Notes: generated by a model from the letters alone, not told the origin. Counted from the first letter of the stretch, positions 45,630-59,280 are shown. The stretch: 64,000 nt of DNA from Marsupella aquatica (GCA_973895155.1 OZ316892.1:7316001-7380000), one strand, 5' to 3'. Numbers and translations are program-made.

Positions 45630-46345
45630 CACTCACACAGTTTGTTCTCTTCCACTGAGCCAGGGGCTGCCATGAAACTCACCCTCGTAATAAGAGGGAG
45701 TGGGAGTGCCAGGCCCCCAACACTGGGAGCCGCTGCCTCACACATAGTTCGTTCTCTTCCACTGGGCCAGGGGCCGCCCATGAAACTCACCCTCGTAATA
45801 AGAGGGAGTGGGAGTGCCATGCCTCCACAGTGGGAGCCGTTGCCTCGCACCCTAAACTATTCTTTCTCCTTCGCTGGGCCAGGGGACGCCATGTTACGCA
45901 CCTTCGTAACAAGAGGGAGTGGGAGTGCCAGGCCCTCCAAAGTGGACCCGTTACCTAACACAGTGTTCGTCCTCCTCCGCTGGGCCAGGGGCCGCCATGA
46001 AACCCACTCTCGTAATAAGAGGGAGCGGGAGTTGCACGCCCCGTCCGCACGACAGTAAGTTACGTCCCTCTCACCTCACATACAACAAACAGTGCGTTCT
46101 ACTCCGCTGGGCCGGGGGCCGCCATAAAACCAACTTTCGTAATAAGAGGGAGCGGGAGTCGCACGCCCCACCCGCACGACAGTAAGTTACGTCCCTCTCG
46201 CCTCACATACAACAACAGTGCCTTCGACTCCGCTGGGCCGGGGGCCGCCATAAAACCCACTCTCTAATAATACGAGGGAGTGGGAGTCGCATGCCCCACC
46301 CGCACGACAGTAAGTTACGTCACATACAACAACAGTTCGTTGTTT
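45630..46345. repeat. Six-unit hairpin tandem array upstream of the FRIGIDA-like gene
   Basis: Six units of about 107-126 bp. Each has a GC-rich box (gctgggccaggggccgccat or a variant), then an inverted repeat around a constant loop (ccctc-gtaataa-gaggg), then agtgggagt. Loops lie near 45690, 45797, 45908, 46015, 46142 and 46270. The last three units also share cgcacgacagtaagttacgt. Spans of apparent reading frame are only the repeat translated. The array ends about 0.7 kb before the start codon. Confidence 0.9.
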
Positions 46346-47063
46346 TGATCATGCGGTTTCTTTTCCTTCCCTTGCAGTTTGCTCACAGTTTGCACAGCAC
46401 GAGGAGCTCCGCCTAAGCTCCGGCTCCCCGCCCTCTTCATTTTCTTACGAACAGATGGGTGTGTAGTGTAGATGGATTGAAGGAAATTGATGGAGTGCGC
46501 CTTTCTCCCACCTGCCTCGATGCGTGCCGCACCTTCTTTCTCTCTCGATCTTACGAGGGTGGAGTCCCGATTACTGTTGTAGATACCAGATATTGAACAG
46601 ACAACTGCTGTAGGCTGCTAACAGACAACCGAACCCGCGTTCGGGCCTCGATCCCTCTTCCCTCATCCCGCCTCGCATTCTCGCCCTTTTGCTTTCTTCT
46701 TCACTCCGTATCAACCTTCCCGTGCTTTTGCTCCGTTTTTTTATCACTACCTTGGCTTTCTTCTTCAGTGGGCCTAGACGGGCCTTCGAAACGCTTCTTG
46801 GTCCCTCGTGGTTGGACGGTAGATCGGGCGATATCATTCGCTGCGTTCTTGGCCTGAATCTTTGTTCATCGGGCTTGCCTTCTGTTGTGTGTCGTCTTGT
46901 CAGGAGGATACTGATTTTTAGGCGTATTCGTCAGGAGGATTCCGGGTAGAGAGGTCTTAGGGTTTATGGCCCTGTAGTTTCGTGTGTGTGAGCTTCGAGT
47001 TCATGCTGAGAGGTCGAGCCGTAAGGTGTCTGTAGTTGCTAACCGTGTGATAGATCTGTAGGA
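46346..47063 (+). promoter_or_regulatory. Promoter and leader region of the FRIGIDA-like gene
   Basis: Pyrimidine-rich stretches (for example 46350-46380 and 46660-46760) and no TATA box suggest a broad, TATA-less promoter. The leader may be several hundred bases long and could hold an intron, which cannot be decided from sequence alone. Confidence 0.4.
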
Positions 47064-50000
47064 ATGTTGTTAATGGCAGCAACGGAGGATACCCTCGCAG
47101 TAGCTATGGAGTCCGTTCCTGCAAGGCGGGAACGACTGCAGAAAGCCTTTAGCGATCTCGAGACGCAGAGAGCAGCTCTGGCTCAGCTCACTGTTGAATG
47201 GAAAGAGCTTGAAGAACACTTTGCGGAAGTGGAAAAAGCCGTGCAGAGTCGGTTGGAAGATCTGGCTGCTAAGGAGAAGGCCTTTGAGGCCAAAACCAAG
47301 GAAACTCGAGATGCTCTAGACAAACGAGAAGAAGCTGTTTCTGCGAGAGAGCAAGCGTCGTTGTCTCGAGTGCAAGAACAGAAAGATTCTGCCATTGCGG
47401 CTATTTTTGAGGAGAAACGCAAGTGGCTGGAAGAGCGATCACGGCTTGAAGCCGAAGCTGCTGCCGCCAAGGCTGCTGCTGCTGCACAACATAACGCTGC
47501 TGTCGTTGAGGCAGCGGCTTCCCCCGCGGCTGCTCCCGTTGTCAAGGAGCCTGTTCACAAGGCAGAATCACCCATTGTCGCGGCAGCAAATGGCACTGCC
47601 GCTGCCAGTGCTCACCAAGCCATGGAGGTAGATGTTGTATCACCATCACCAAAGCCGTCATCCACCGCTGGAGCTCCCGCTGTAACCACTGAAACTACCA
47701 CTGCTGTTCCTGCGAAAGAGGAAGTGGCTAACGGGGCCACTAGCAAGGATGTTGCTGGGGGCAAGACTGATACGGTCGCGTCTACCACAAACACTACCGC
47801 CACTCCCGCGGCTGTGAAAGCTGCAGTTGTGCCTGAGGTGAGAGTGCGCCCACAGCTTAAGTCACTATGTGAGAACATGGATGGTGACGGGCTGAGGAAG
47901 TATATTGTTGACCATCGGAAAGATGTGGGTGCCTTACGGACTGAGCTTCCTTCTGCACTTCAGTGCGCCATCGACCCTGCACGCTTGGTGCTCAGTGCGC
48001 TGGATGGTTATCACCATCCGGAGCCAGGGCCCATTGCAAGCAACCAAGGGGCTGATAAGAAGGAATCAGGGGCATCGGCTAACCGCCGGGCCTGCATCCT
48101 TCTTCTGGAGTGCCTTGCTGTCGTGCTAGCTGATCCTGTGTTAGGAGCGGATCACCCCGTGGTGCCCTCCAACATCAAGGAGTCCGCCAAGGAAGTCGCT
48201 GACCAATGGATGTCCAAGATTACCACCCATGGAGATGCCTCGTCGGGCAATTCATTGGATGCTCAGGCTTTTCTACAGCTTTTGGCTACATTTGGCATTG
48301 CGTCGGAGTATAATGATGACGAGCTTTGCAAACTCGTCACTGCAGTTGCCCGGCGCAGGCAATCACCTGCGCTTTGCCGGTCCCTTGGACTATCGAAGAA
48401 GATACCAGGTTGGTGTCCCTTTCTAGTTACAGCCTTTATCGGAGGCCGAGACACTGTGATGGTCTCTGTCCTCGGCTTTCCCACACGCGGATCTTTGGCT
48501 GGCTGATCCATCTTGGAAAACCTTAGGAGTGGTCCATATTAACATTTGTGATTTTAGATCTCATCTCATTACAGCAACGCTGTTTTTCTTCGCACCCTGC
48601 TCTCAGACACTTACACTGTCAGTCTGTTGTTCCCGAGAACAGACCTAACTTCTGTCGGACGTTTTGCATTCTTCCATGAATTAGGCTCATTGTTAGGAGC
48701 CTTTTTACCTTTGGTTTGGAGTCTTTGATTTTCGTTTTACAGAGGCCAATTCTCCTGTTGCACTGGGAGATAAATCTTTCGTAATTTCCCTTTCATTCAG
48801 CAGCAGTTAGAAGAACTGTTAATTCAGTGTAATGAGTTCGGTGTTGAAACTTGTTTCTGGAACGGTTCCTCTCGGATGTTGTCTTGATTCTCCTCTGCTG
48901 TAGAGGTGAGTCGACATCTACAATTCTTTATAGTTCAACGAAGTAGGTGCTCTATCAGCACCGGTTCATCTTCTCCCCGCTAGTCTATCTCGTCTCCCCT
49001 TCAGTGTTTTGTACCCTTTGTCTTGACCCACATTTAAGTGGGCAATGGTAAAGCGCCTGAGGAATAGTGGACCGAATTCGCTGCTGTGAATCGTATCGGT
49101 CGTAGGCCTTAATCTCACTCTTGTGTGTTAACAGATGTGGTGGACAGACTGGCTAAGGAAGGCAAACAGATCGAAGCCCTGGCCTTCGCGCATTCCTTTG
49201 GAATCATGGACCGTGTTCAGCCTGTTCCATTGCTGAAGGCTTATCTTAAGGAAGCACGGAAAACGGCTCAGAATATTTTGAAAAATGGCAATAGCTCAGC
49301 CGCCGCGCAGGTTTATACTAAACCTACTTTTTTGTTATGTGCACTGGTAGCTGCTGCTCTCTTGACGTCCGAGTTGAAGGATAATATGCTATTTTTAAGA
49401 GGACGATTCCTCGAGTCTGAAAGTGGAAGTCAGTTTCAGCCCTTCGGTACTCCAGGAACTTTGTATAGCCGTCCTAGTCACCCAAATTGTGGTTACCTTT
49501 TACAATGGGAACTGAGGGGCCCTTAGTATTGTCTGATACTTCCCGTTTTGAGGGATGTTATTCTTCCATCTGTTCAACCTACACTCATGAATTTTGTGCG
49601 TTGTGCAGAATGATGCCACCATGAAGGAGCTTGCTGCCTTGAAATCAGTTCTGAAATGCATTGAGGAATACGTTCTCGAGAGTCAATATGCTTCTGGTCC
49701 GCTTCAGAAGCGTGTAGCTCAGCTTGAGAAAGCTAAGTCGGATAGAAAGAGGGCGGCCGTTGCCGTTAAGGCGCAGACCAAGCGACCCAGAGCTAGTGGT
49801 GGAAGTGGAGGCGGGTATGGTGGATCAGGTGCAGGTGCCGGTGGTGGTGGTGGTGGCGGGGGCGGTGGTGTCCCGGAGAGGAGCTATTATCGTGGATCTG
49901 ATCGGGGCCAGTATGGTGGTAGCGTGGGAGTCTCTTCCTACAGCTTGGCTGCCCAAAGCAATTACGATAGGCGAGGCCAGGGAGGATACTCTACCACTTA

Positions 50001-50184
50001 CACCGGTGGAAGCCGAAGCCCGGTTTCGTTATCTAGTTCTTACCAATATCTTGCTGATGGCTTAGGTTCTCCTGTTTATGGAACGAGTGGTTACAGCAAT
50101 TCTGCCGCTCCTTACAGCAGCTACCAGTTTGGGAGTGGTTTACCACCTCCCCCACCTGCGTACCAGCAGTCTTTCCTCCACTAA
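47064..50184 (+). CDS. FRL: FRIGIDA-like protein
   Basis: Three exons: 47064-48408, 49135-49310 and 49609-50184. Introns are 48409-49134 (GT-AG, phase 1) and 49311-49608 (GT-AG, phase 0). The joined frame encodes 698 residues. Residues about 15-115 are a coiled coil. 130-260 is an Ala/Thr-rich linker. The FRIGIDA domain starts at RPQLKSLCENMDGDGLRKYI (about 262) and runs through PALCRSLGLSKKIP, the exon 2 helix VQPVPLLKAYLKEARK and LKSVLKCIEEYVLES in exon 3. A Gly/Ser/Tyr-rich tail follows from about 569, with a run of glycines. FRIGIDA-like proteins are nuclear; FRI and FRL1 act in an FLC-activating complex in Arabidopsis, but the FRL3/4/5 branch occurs in all land plants with less known roles. 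A second ATG at 47073 has better context. Confidence 0.95.
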
Positions 50185-53100
50185 GTTGGCGGCATGTTAA
50201 CCCAAGAGATTCGACTGGCCCACGAGTATTCACTCTCCCCTGAACTGCTCTTCTGGGATATTAGGCTTTCGGTTTTGAGCATGAAGTGGAAATTTGGTAG
50301 ATTCTCACTAGCATGCAGCCACAAGGGCTTGTCCCTACAGTCCAAGCTTGCAGCAGGTTTTAGGTCAGTTGAGAACCAAAGGTGGTGCTCTTGTGGCACA
50401 CAGTTTGACAGACATCACAGTAGGGTAGCTTAGCCTGGAATTTTTTGTACATTACAATTTTAACTACGCCCGTTTGCTCTTGTCAAGAGGAATAGCACAT
50501 GGTTTTTTCTGTGTGGATTCGTCACTTGTCCGATAGGTTCGCTTCGTTAATGACCCTGCTTGGGATGTTTGATTAGATTGGCATATATTTGGATATATTT
50601 CCAGTACCAATTTGATCAATGCATCGTATCTGTCCGTCCTCATCAGAGAACTGCTGGAACTTTACAACACACCTAAATTGCGTCGCTGGACTCTAGTAGC
50701 CGATCGTTTATTGTCAGGGGCGTCCTGCCCGATTCATCTTACTGATCTCTAGTCCTGAAGTACCGTAACCTGATCCCTTCGCCTCCAATAGTAAAAGCAT
50801 TAGTTTGCAATTAACTGATCAAATTAACTTCCAGTCCACATAATCTTTGCATCGATCTTTCGGATCATGGACTACCCCCAGCGTACCTGGACGACGGTTT
50901 GCTTGACCGGTTTCCTAAGTTGTTGCAACTACTTGCTGAACTGAGCCTGCAAGACGCTCAAGTTGTTCTCGCATCAGACGGAGCGCCATGGGCTTTTGAC
51001 GAGTGCTTACCTTTAATTGTGAATTGTGTTACATTCACCTGCGTTATATTTTTATACCGCCTGCCCCACTAGTAGATTTCGTCCATCCCTTGCTCTTCCT
51101 TGCCTAAGGCTGTGCGATACCTCAGTATGGTTTCGCCAAAGTGATCATGCTACGTTCAACGTGGTTGTAGCGAATGACATCTCTGGACAATTTTATGGCC
51201 ACAGCCTACACAGGTGACCTACTGAGACGTAGTTGAGTTGTTCCTAGCTAAATCTGCGGTATGGCTATTGTTGGTGTGGAACAGATTTTGTTTTGATCAG
51301 TTCAGGATGGGTCAGAGAAGTGACTTTGTTCACAAGCAAGAGTCCACAGCAAACACTGGAGGTGTCGTGCAGCATTGATCCAAATGGTTCGCAGGTTTTC
51401 GAGAAACTAACAAGGTTCTTCGTGGGATACAGTTATCATAACCGCCTTGGTTAGTTTTCGATACGTCTGGCAACATCTTCTGTTGAAATTATTAACAGAT
51501 TGGATGATAGAAGAGGGAAGAGTCAACCGGAATTCCGTGAATGCGAGACATGCGATCGGAATGCAGACGACGGATGGATTGACAGAGGAATTGGAGAGAT
51601 GAGGTGCGGAAGTGAACGGTATCATTTTGATGTACGGTGCTTGAAAGCCTAGGCATTAACTGCAGGTATCTCGAAATGCATCAAACTCTTAACGGCTATC
51701 GGAGCTGGTTGCGTGGCGGAAAACCTTTCCAGTGAAGATCCATCTGCATCGGGATTACAGGGAAGCAGGTGTATAGTAATGATAATCAGTGCTTGTTCTC
51801 ATCGGGTAGCTAGCTTGGTCTACACGATTTGCACTATGATCAGACTTTGGGAGTTCCTTGGGGTTGGTGGTATTGGGTACACTACATGGAAGGTATCCTA
51901 TTGAAGGTGGGTACCCTTCTAGCATCGTCGGCGTTTATCGTTGGGAGTGAGAATGCGCTGTCCCTCCAGATGTTACTTCTGCCCCCAGTCTATGATCACA
52001 GAACCGGAGGGATCAGTTGGGATCTACCACCCGAGATGTTGTGAGAAAGAAAGGTGGGAACTGGCTCACAGTGGTGTTTGATGAATGGAACTTTAGAGTT
52101 TTGTGGAGGTTTAATGAAGAGGAGAGGAAAGTTTGATCTCCATTTATGAAGATCCATCGTTGCCGAATGATCTCGCCCCATAAATGGAGATTTCCCTTTC
52201 ATCTTCTCTTTGTTAATGCGGCGAGACTATGCATTTGGACTGGGATATATCTACGCACAATGTCTCTTTGCTTGAGCTGGAGGGTAGTGTGGGGAAGCCA
52301 GTCCCTTGCCGTTACCCTAGGTCCGCATAATGTAAGGATTCTAGGACGCTTGGGGGTCATTACGCAGAGAGTGGACCATGCGACCTTGCTACGTCCAATC
52401 CTCGCCGAGATAGGTCAATGGTAAGAGTGAACTATGCTACCTTCCTATATCCATATCCTTCCTATACGCAGTCCTTGGACTCTCCCATCCACGAGCTCAT
52501 TTTAGGAGTTGGTAGTAGAGAAACCATTCTCTACCCGTATTAGTTGATCCTGTCTTTAAAAGGCCCGTCTTGTATGGTGCAAATGCTACGATTTGATAAC
52601 TTGGATGTGAGCTTGAAACTAGCCGTGGTTGTCGACGGGCACATACGCGTTCCTGATGTCTTACCATCGGCTGGGCCGGTTCGCACCTTCCGTGCCTTGG
52701 TGGGGGTCATCAATGCCGGTTTTCTCAGGGCCAGAATTGTTGCTGCTCCAGTCTACTGAATGCGGACGGTGCGAAGAATCCATCCGACCGTCACACTCAG
52801 CAGGGGGGGATTTCTAAATGCTATAATCTTATTATCAGCATCAAAGGCCTACCGTAAAGCATATGATACTCCTTGGGACGGTTTGTTAAGGAGATTTGAC
52901 AGCTTAGTTCCATATGTAGGGACTGCAAATGGTTCTTGGCTTCGTCATTGACATTCTGTGAATCCTCCCAATAGGACATTTGAGGGAGTTAAATTGTTAC
53001 TTGGGATTGAGAGGTACTCTATGATAAGCTCTGGAAAGCACATTGCTGTATGATAAGCTTTGAGAAGCTACAGTTCACAATAAATATACCCATTATCAAT

Positions 53101-53270
53101 TGACGAAGACACGGTTTTAAACTCTTCCTGAATTTCCAAAAAGTAGGTTTTGTACCAAATGATACGACGATGAAGTCTGGCAGAGACCTGGAACACGGCC
53201 TCATGTTTCTCTGACCCAAATTCCACCTTAATCATTTACCTGTGGCTGTGTAAAAGACTTTCAGGGAATT
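50185..53270. other. Unassigned intergenic DNA
   Basis: About 3 kb downstream of the FRIGIDA-like gene with only short overlapping frames. An inverted repeat with a perfect 13-bp inner stem (atctccatttatg/cataaatggagat, about 52137-52186) lies here. Confidence 0.4.
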
Positions 53271-53369
53271 TGCTCTCGTGGGTCCTTTTCTTTGGCTGAA
53301 TCTCAAAGGTGACCTGGTGTCTGTGGGCTTGTAGGGGGTTTCCATCTTTGCGCATCCATCACTGCACGT

Positions 53370-53605
53370 CAGAGCTTCCCGGGAACCAAAGCAGTATCCC
53401 CAATTGGAATTGCATCTACTGTCTTCTCGATGTGGCAGTACCCTAATGTCAACACACAGCTTCTGATTTGGCTTAGCAATGTAACACATGGATTCACATA
53501 GTCTCACAGTGTGGCCGCCGCTGCAACTCACAGCTTCCTAGTGACCAAACCAGTGTCCCTAGTTGGAATTGGAAGTGTAGTAGTAGTAGTAGTAGTAGTA
53601 GTGTT
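53370..53605. repeat. Direct repeat with (TAG)n microsatellite
   Basis: The segments cagagcttcccgggaaccaa (about 53372) and cacagcttcctagtgaccaa (about 53526), each followed by a cagt(a/g)tccc...ttggaattg stretch, are copies about 155 bp apart. The second runs into about nine TAG triplets (53575-53602). Confidence 0.8.
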
Positions 53606-56600
53606 TAACACAATCACAGAGTTTTGTCAATGGCATCGCAACAAACCGCTATCTTGGCTTCAGTGTGAATGTACACCAATTACAGTGCTTAGGGTGCACA
53701 CATCCAGGTATCAATATTAGTGTAAAACAGTGTAATGTCCCAACTTTATATACTTAGGTGCCTGAGAGGTGCCCTCAGTCAGGGAGGTGGTCTAATAGAC
53801 AACTACTGTACACTGAGCAGAGCAATTGGTCTTCTCGTGTAATTAGTGTTAGTCCTGGAATTAATGTTAGTCCAAAATTAATGTTGGTAGTCCTAGTTTA
53901 AGAATGGGGCAGTTCACCGTAATTGCTCTTCTCTCTGAATTAGTGTTAGTCTAAAATTAATGTTGGAAATACTCATTTCAAGTAAGGGGCAGGGTTGAAT
54001 AGAAAATAACACTAAATGTAATGGGTATTAGGGCTAAGACTATTTAAGGTTGGAATTCCCTGGACTACAACTAGAATTCAAATTTGTCTAGTACTATTGC
54101 TCATATGTGTTGATAATTTTTGACAAGTAGTGTAACCTTGTTGAGACTCTATTCCCTAATTTCAAGTTTTCTCTTCCTAGTGCTCTTGGGTGGATGAGAC
54201 ACACTCTCTTCCCTAGGGGTTTGAGGTGAGAGAGCAATGTCTTCTGTATCTATGCATTGGAACCCTCTCACTATTGCTTGTATGAAGTAGTAGTATTTGA
54301 AATGTGGGCTCCAAGCAAAATCCACCAACTGAATTAATATTATTTTTACTCTCCAAATAACGTAACATTATGCATTACACTACAGTATTACACCTATGTT
54401 ACTTCATGTGGACACTATTAGTGTTAGTCCGTAGTTAAAGTAGGTTCCGAGCAACCCAAAGTTGCAAGGACTGTGCCCATACCTCCCACTGCCCAGAATC
54501 AGCTCACTTGTCGTACCTAGCTTCATAGCCCACCAAAGTAGCAAGTTAGGGAGCTTTCATCCCACTGGTACTTTGTAATCTAGGCTAGAATTGAGGAAGA
54601 CAAACGGTCTCAAACTTGTAACGTCACAAAACTGCACCTTCATGTCAACCCTGTCTTTTTCTGTTGGATCAAATGAGAAACTTGACTAGAGAGAAGGTAC
54701 AAAGTGGAGGGAAATGTGTTCAACTTCCTATCAACCTATTCATCATCAAGCAAGGTGGGTTCTTCGTGAAAGCAAGATCAACCTGACTGAAAAGAAATTG
54801 TACTAATTCCACTAAAACAATGATTCGTATGTCAGATTCCTTATCCTCAGAGCTGAATGTTAAGTTTGACAACTAAATCCAATGCAAAGTTCCCAGTTTA
54901 GCTACTTCCACTTCCAAACATTAATCCAAAGGCCTTACACTTGAGTTTGGATACAAAGGTTTTGCCCTCTTTTTGAGAAAAGGGGTTTTTAATTGAGTCG
55001 AGGCCTGGTTAGTCTAGTGAGGTCAAAGTAAGGTTTATGTTTGACACAATGGCTACTTGTATTCATGTTTCCAACACATGTCCTCTCTTGAACACAAGGC
55101 CTACTATTCAAGATTTTTGTTTTTATTAAGACACACTGTTTTTGTGATTGCAAACACAAGGCCCAGGTTAGGCCTTTGTGTTGGGAGAAACAATAGCTTC
55201 AGGTGATTTCCATTATTAGGATTTAAACACAACTTCCTTTAGAACGTTAATGTGTCAAACAACATTCAATTAGTTTTACTGATGGCAGAGAATTCAATGT
55301 AGCAAACTCCTAACAGATTGAAGCAAACAGAAGGATTCCCTTTGAAAAGCATTGATTCCAATGGAACTAATTAAGAACTCCATGATTACCGAGTTAGAGG
55401 TCAATAGCCTCTTTCAAGCGGAGATGGCCAGATTCCTACGAATGTGTTTGATCTTGATCTTGATCTTGAACTAGAAACACAAAACGATTTTTCCACTGTG
55501 CAAAGAAATCTGGCCCTTCCCAACCAGATTAAAGTTACAATATCCACCACAAAATTAGAGAAACACACACGAACATCTGTACTTTCAGTTGAAGTGAGTA
55601 AAATTGAGAGCAAAAGTAGAGTTGGTTTTAGTCAACAAAACTGGTACCTCCTAAAACTTCCTCTCAGCAACGTGGAGTGATTCTAAGCTGAGTTTTGAGA
55701 CAGAAAGTCGGAACTTCCAGATGAGAAAGGCCTGCGTTACGGTTGATAGTTTTCTTCACTTTCTTGAACCTGCCAGTAACAGGAATGTTTCTGTAGAGCA
55801 GCGCTAGTTGATTCCAGACTAGTTGCTACTGGCCAATCCCAAGAATTTGCGAACAACTTAACATGAAGGGATAACATATGTGATTACCTCTTGGCTTATT
55901 ATTTGTTTAATGCCATCTTGCAGGATTCCAGTCCTAGTAGACATGAGTATATCTTCACTCAGAGTCTCTGACATAATTTGCTCACCAAAGCCCAAAGGCC
56001 AGAAACGGAGTTTATCTGAAAAACATAGCCTTTGTAGCTATGGTGTTGACGGTCTATTTAACTCTCATCATTAATCTGGCACGGCCATTGTGCAAAAGAA
56101 AGGACTAAATCTTTGCTCTACTCTCGTCCAGATTGCAGGGTTCAGTCAACTCCCCGCAAAGGAAGGTTATAAATGTTGCACAGAGTGTTCCTAAGCTCAA
56201 TACTCTACACATCCTCTGCTCAACGATGAAGGAGCTACAGAGCAGAGAGTTAGAACTCCAACTTGGAAGGCAGAGTCAACCGTCAATATGTACTTGGTAA
56301 GAAGACTCAGATATTATAGACAGTTCAATCCAGACTCAACAGAATCAACGCGTCGATGAATGCTTTATTGCTTTACAATCTTCAGTAAAGAAGAGATCAA
56401 TTCAATTTCTACTTACAAAACTTCGGTATATCTAAGTATTCACAGCTCTACAAGATTGGGTCCCCACACCTCCTCGGCTACCTCAATGCTAAGGAATTAT
56501 TCACAGCCTCATGAATAGAATTTTCAGACTAGATCAATGTAGGAGAACCTTATCACCAATACAGTTTGCTCTATCAAGGATCAATGGGCACAAAACGTAC

Positions 56601-56638
56601 AAGGTTGTGCCTTGATCAGTTTTATGCATTAACTATCA
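53606..56638. other. Unassigned, probably decayed retrotransposon in part
   Basis: 53731 onward (tgtaatgtcccaac...) has the look of a long terminal repeat, and ttagtgttagt(c/c) with attaatgtt recurs several times between 53840 and 54430. I could not find the second terminal repeat, a primer-binding site or target duplication. 54430-56638 holds no supported gene. Confidence 0.35.
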
Positions 56639-59280
56639 TTACAGGACATCAGACATTATACTTCTAGCATGATTCCGCACTTGGCTGGGTTTCAGCTGAA
56701 GGTGAGGATTTAGAGTGAGCAGCCGCAACTCACATGTACGAGAGATATTCATCCCCCACACATTAATGGAGGTAAGTTTTGGGCAGGACCTTCCAAGAGC
56801 CAGGATACTGGACTCCGTAACATGCCGGCAGCCCCACAGATTCAGTACCTGTTTCACATGACCCGACAGTCTTCCTCATGAGTTCTTTCGTGAAAGAACA
56901 GGGACAGGCCACTAGAGCTTAATAGCGAGAGGAAATTACAATTGTAACGTTGTTTCAGTTCCTTATTCCACATGCTGCATAGAGAACGATCTAAAAAGTT
57001 GGCAGTTGGCAATCAAATTTACAGACACCAATCTGGCAGCCCCAACTGATTTTACCTTCTCAGAATGCAGCGACCTAAAAACAAATAGAGACAAAAAGTA
57101 ATACTAAGGGTTACATACCTTCAGATGTTTGCTGTGTCTAGCAATGGCCAGCACAGAAACATCGGTAATAAATGTTCCACCGACATTCAAATGCTCTAAA
57201 GAATGCGCCTCTGTCACCTGCCAACCTACACACATCAGGATATGGAAACCCCACGACCAAAGCTCCCGGTCCCCAATAGCATCCACATGAGATCTTCCTC
57301 ACTAAACTGTTCTAGGATGGGGACTACTATTTGTGCTGCATCTGCTAGCCTTGTGGCCACAGGCCCGATATTGAACAAATGAACTAAGGATGAAAATCAC
57401 CGATGCTGTGAGATTATTTACCATGAATTGTGTTTGACCCTTTTACTACGGTGGATTGAGTGTATTCATGTTTGTGCGTGGGACCCAATCCGGCCAAGGA
57501 CACAGCAATGTACCAAGACTTTTCCAAATGCGAAAGTCCAGACATGGGACTCTCTACAGAACTGATGAAGATCCCTGATCACCACTTCCTGTCTAGTGAA
57601 CTGCGCATTCCAATTTGATCTACAATTCTCTGCTTCTCTTCCAGCCTGTGGTCCCTGTCCTGGCATTGGTCCCACTCCAAATCAATGCAATTAAGCTAAC
57701 CTACCTATGAGTCGCATCTGTATGGCGCCAAAGAAGGGGAACAATGAATTGACCAAGATGCTTACCAATTGCACAACTCCTTCATCAGTAATCCCAGTAA
57801 CGCCCCAAAGGGAAATTGACGTTAGATTTGGGCAGCATTTTGACTTAGAAATGCGGTTGAGGCCTGCGTCTGTTATACGAGAACCCCATCTGCCCAGCGA
57901 GCTGCACCCGCCCAAAACATCGGGTGAATACACGCAGTGAGGGAAGCTTACTGACCAAAATGAAATACGACATTCCCACGTGACCGAAACTGCCATTCAA
58001 CTTAGTTGCCAAACATATAGCAGGGACTTCATACTGACTACCTTTCATCTATGTAACTATGGTCAAAGATAGAGGGTAATTATAGTAGGTACCCCGTGTT
58101 TGGGTAAAATTCCCCCATTATTCTGCACCTGCTTCCTCCACAGGTAGGAGAGAAACCTTATCAAGACATAATCTCCATGATCATTGATTGATTGATTAAA
58201 AAATATTTCACAAGCAGGTGTACGGCACCAGAAGTGCACTGGGTTTGAGCTGGTAAATGAATTGTCCAATGGAAGGGAACTCACATATCCAGCTCCAGGA
58301 GATTCCAAGCACCTTCCACTAGTCGCCCTACAGTGCAGTCGTCTGCCCGCCAGCCTGCAAAGCTCAGCTTCTCTCTAAACGCCAAGGCCTCCCTCATCCC
58401 GTCCTTCCATTTTTTGCATACTCTACTTGCCCTGCCAAAAACGTTGACAGATAAATTCCTACTTGAAATTCTTCCGTCTCGACGCAAAGCTCTGTTCTTC
58501 GGTGCATTATATAACTCGAACAGGTTACTAAATATTTCTTTCCAGTGAAACTACTATAAAGTCTGAAAGACAGAAATTAAAGATCGAAATGTGCCTCAGT
58601 CTCGAAGTGTTAGTTGCGTGTGTTTGCTCGGCTCCCTAAATTTGCTGCTTCTGCCCTGAATGACCCATAGTGCTCCAATTTGATCCAATGACCTTGACTT
58701 CCGAGAGGAAAATGGCAAATATTCATCGAAGAGGTAGTCTCTTTGTGGAGACGATTGACTAATTTGGATTGACCTCCACTTCCAATCCCTATGCTGAGAT
58801 TGTCCAACGAAACCAATGCACGGAACTGAAAGTCTAAGGACCTTGGACCCAGAAAGGGGCATGGCTATACAACGGATAAAAGGAAAGGAAACAGAGGGAT
58901 TCTGAGCCCATAAGGAGGTGCAATTTCCATACTGTCATTGTGCAACAATTCACCAGAAAATACGTAAGAACGAAAATTGAGTCTTACGAAGCCATGTCTT
59001 TGAACGAGGAGAGTTGGAGAAACATATGTGCCAGGACGTCAACAGGCACATGACACAGGCAAGCATTCCGATTCTCCTCCCCTTTCTTCTTCTCGGCAGC
59101 TGCAGCTGGTCCTCCTTTACCTGATGTTTCCTTCCCTCCTCGTTCTCCTAAGAGTAACAGCCCACAATGGGAATCGTGTACCTGCGCCGGTTCTCTCATC
59201 GTCGTTGTCGTCGTCGGATGCCATTTCCACTCCGCGGCGACAGGAGTGGGTAACACTTTGAATGCTTCACCAAAATTCAT
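56639..59280 (-). CDS. F-box/leucine-rich-repeat protein (At5g67140 type)
   Basis: Five exons on the minus strand: 59280-58988, 58431-58285, 57901-57766, 57217-57119 and 56848-56639. All four introns are GT-AG (phases 2, 2, 0, 0). The joined frame gives 294 residues. Residues 1-75 are a low-complexity extension. The F-box (VPVDVLAHMFLQLSSFKDMA, then SASRVCKKWKDG) is split by intron 1. SFAGWRADD, LDIS, RWGSRITDAGLNRIS, LTSISLWGVTGITDEGVVQL, LEHLNVGGTFITD, LNLWGCRHVTE and LTSINVWG are the leucine-rich repeats in order. They match the Arabidopsis At5g67140 F-box protein nearly repeat by repeat. Such proteins recruit substrates to SCF ubiquitin ligases through SKP1; the substrate is unknown. A later in-frame ATG (residue 28) could be an alternative start. 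Confidence 0.93.

Noticed and set aside
45627-46058. 143-codon plus-strand frame with a repeated KLTLVIRGSGSA peptide
   Set aside because: It is the hairpin tandem array translated; the frame breaks wherever unit length changes.
53731-54385. Long-terminal-repeat-like sequence starting tgtaatgtcccaac
   Set aside because: No second copy, no target duplication and no primer-binding site could be found, so it is mentioned only as a possible relic.
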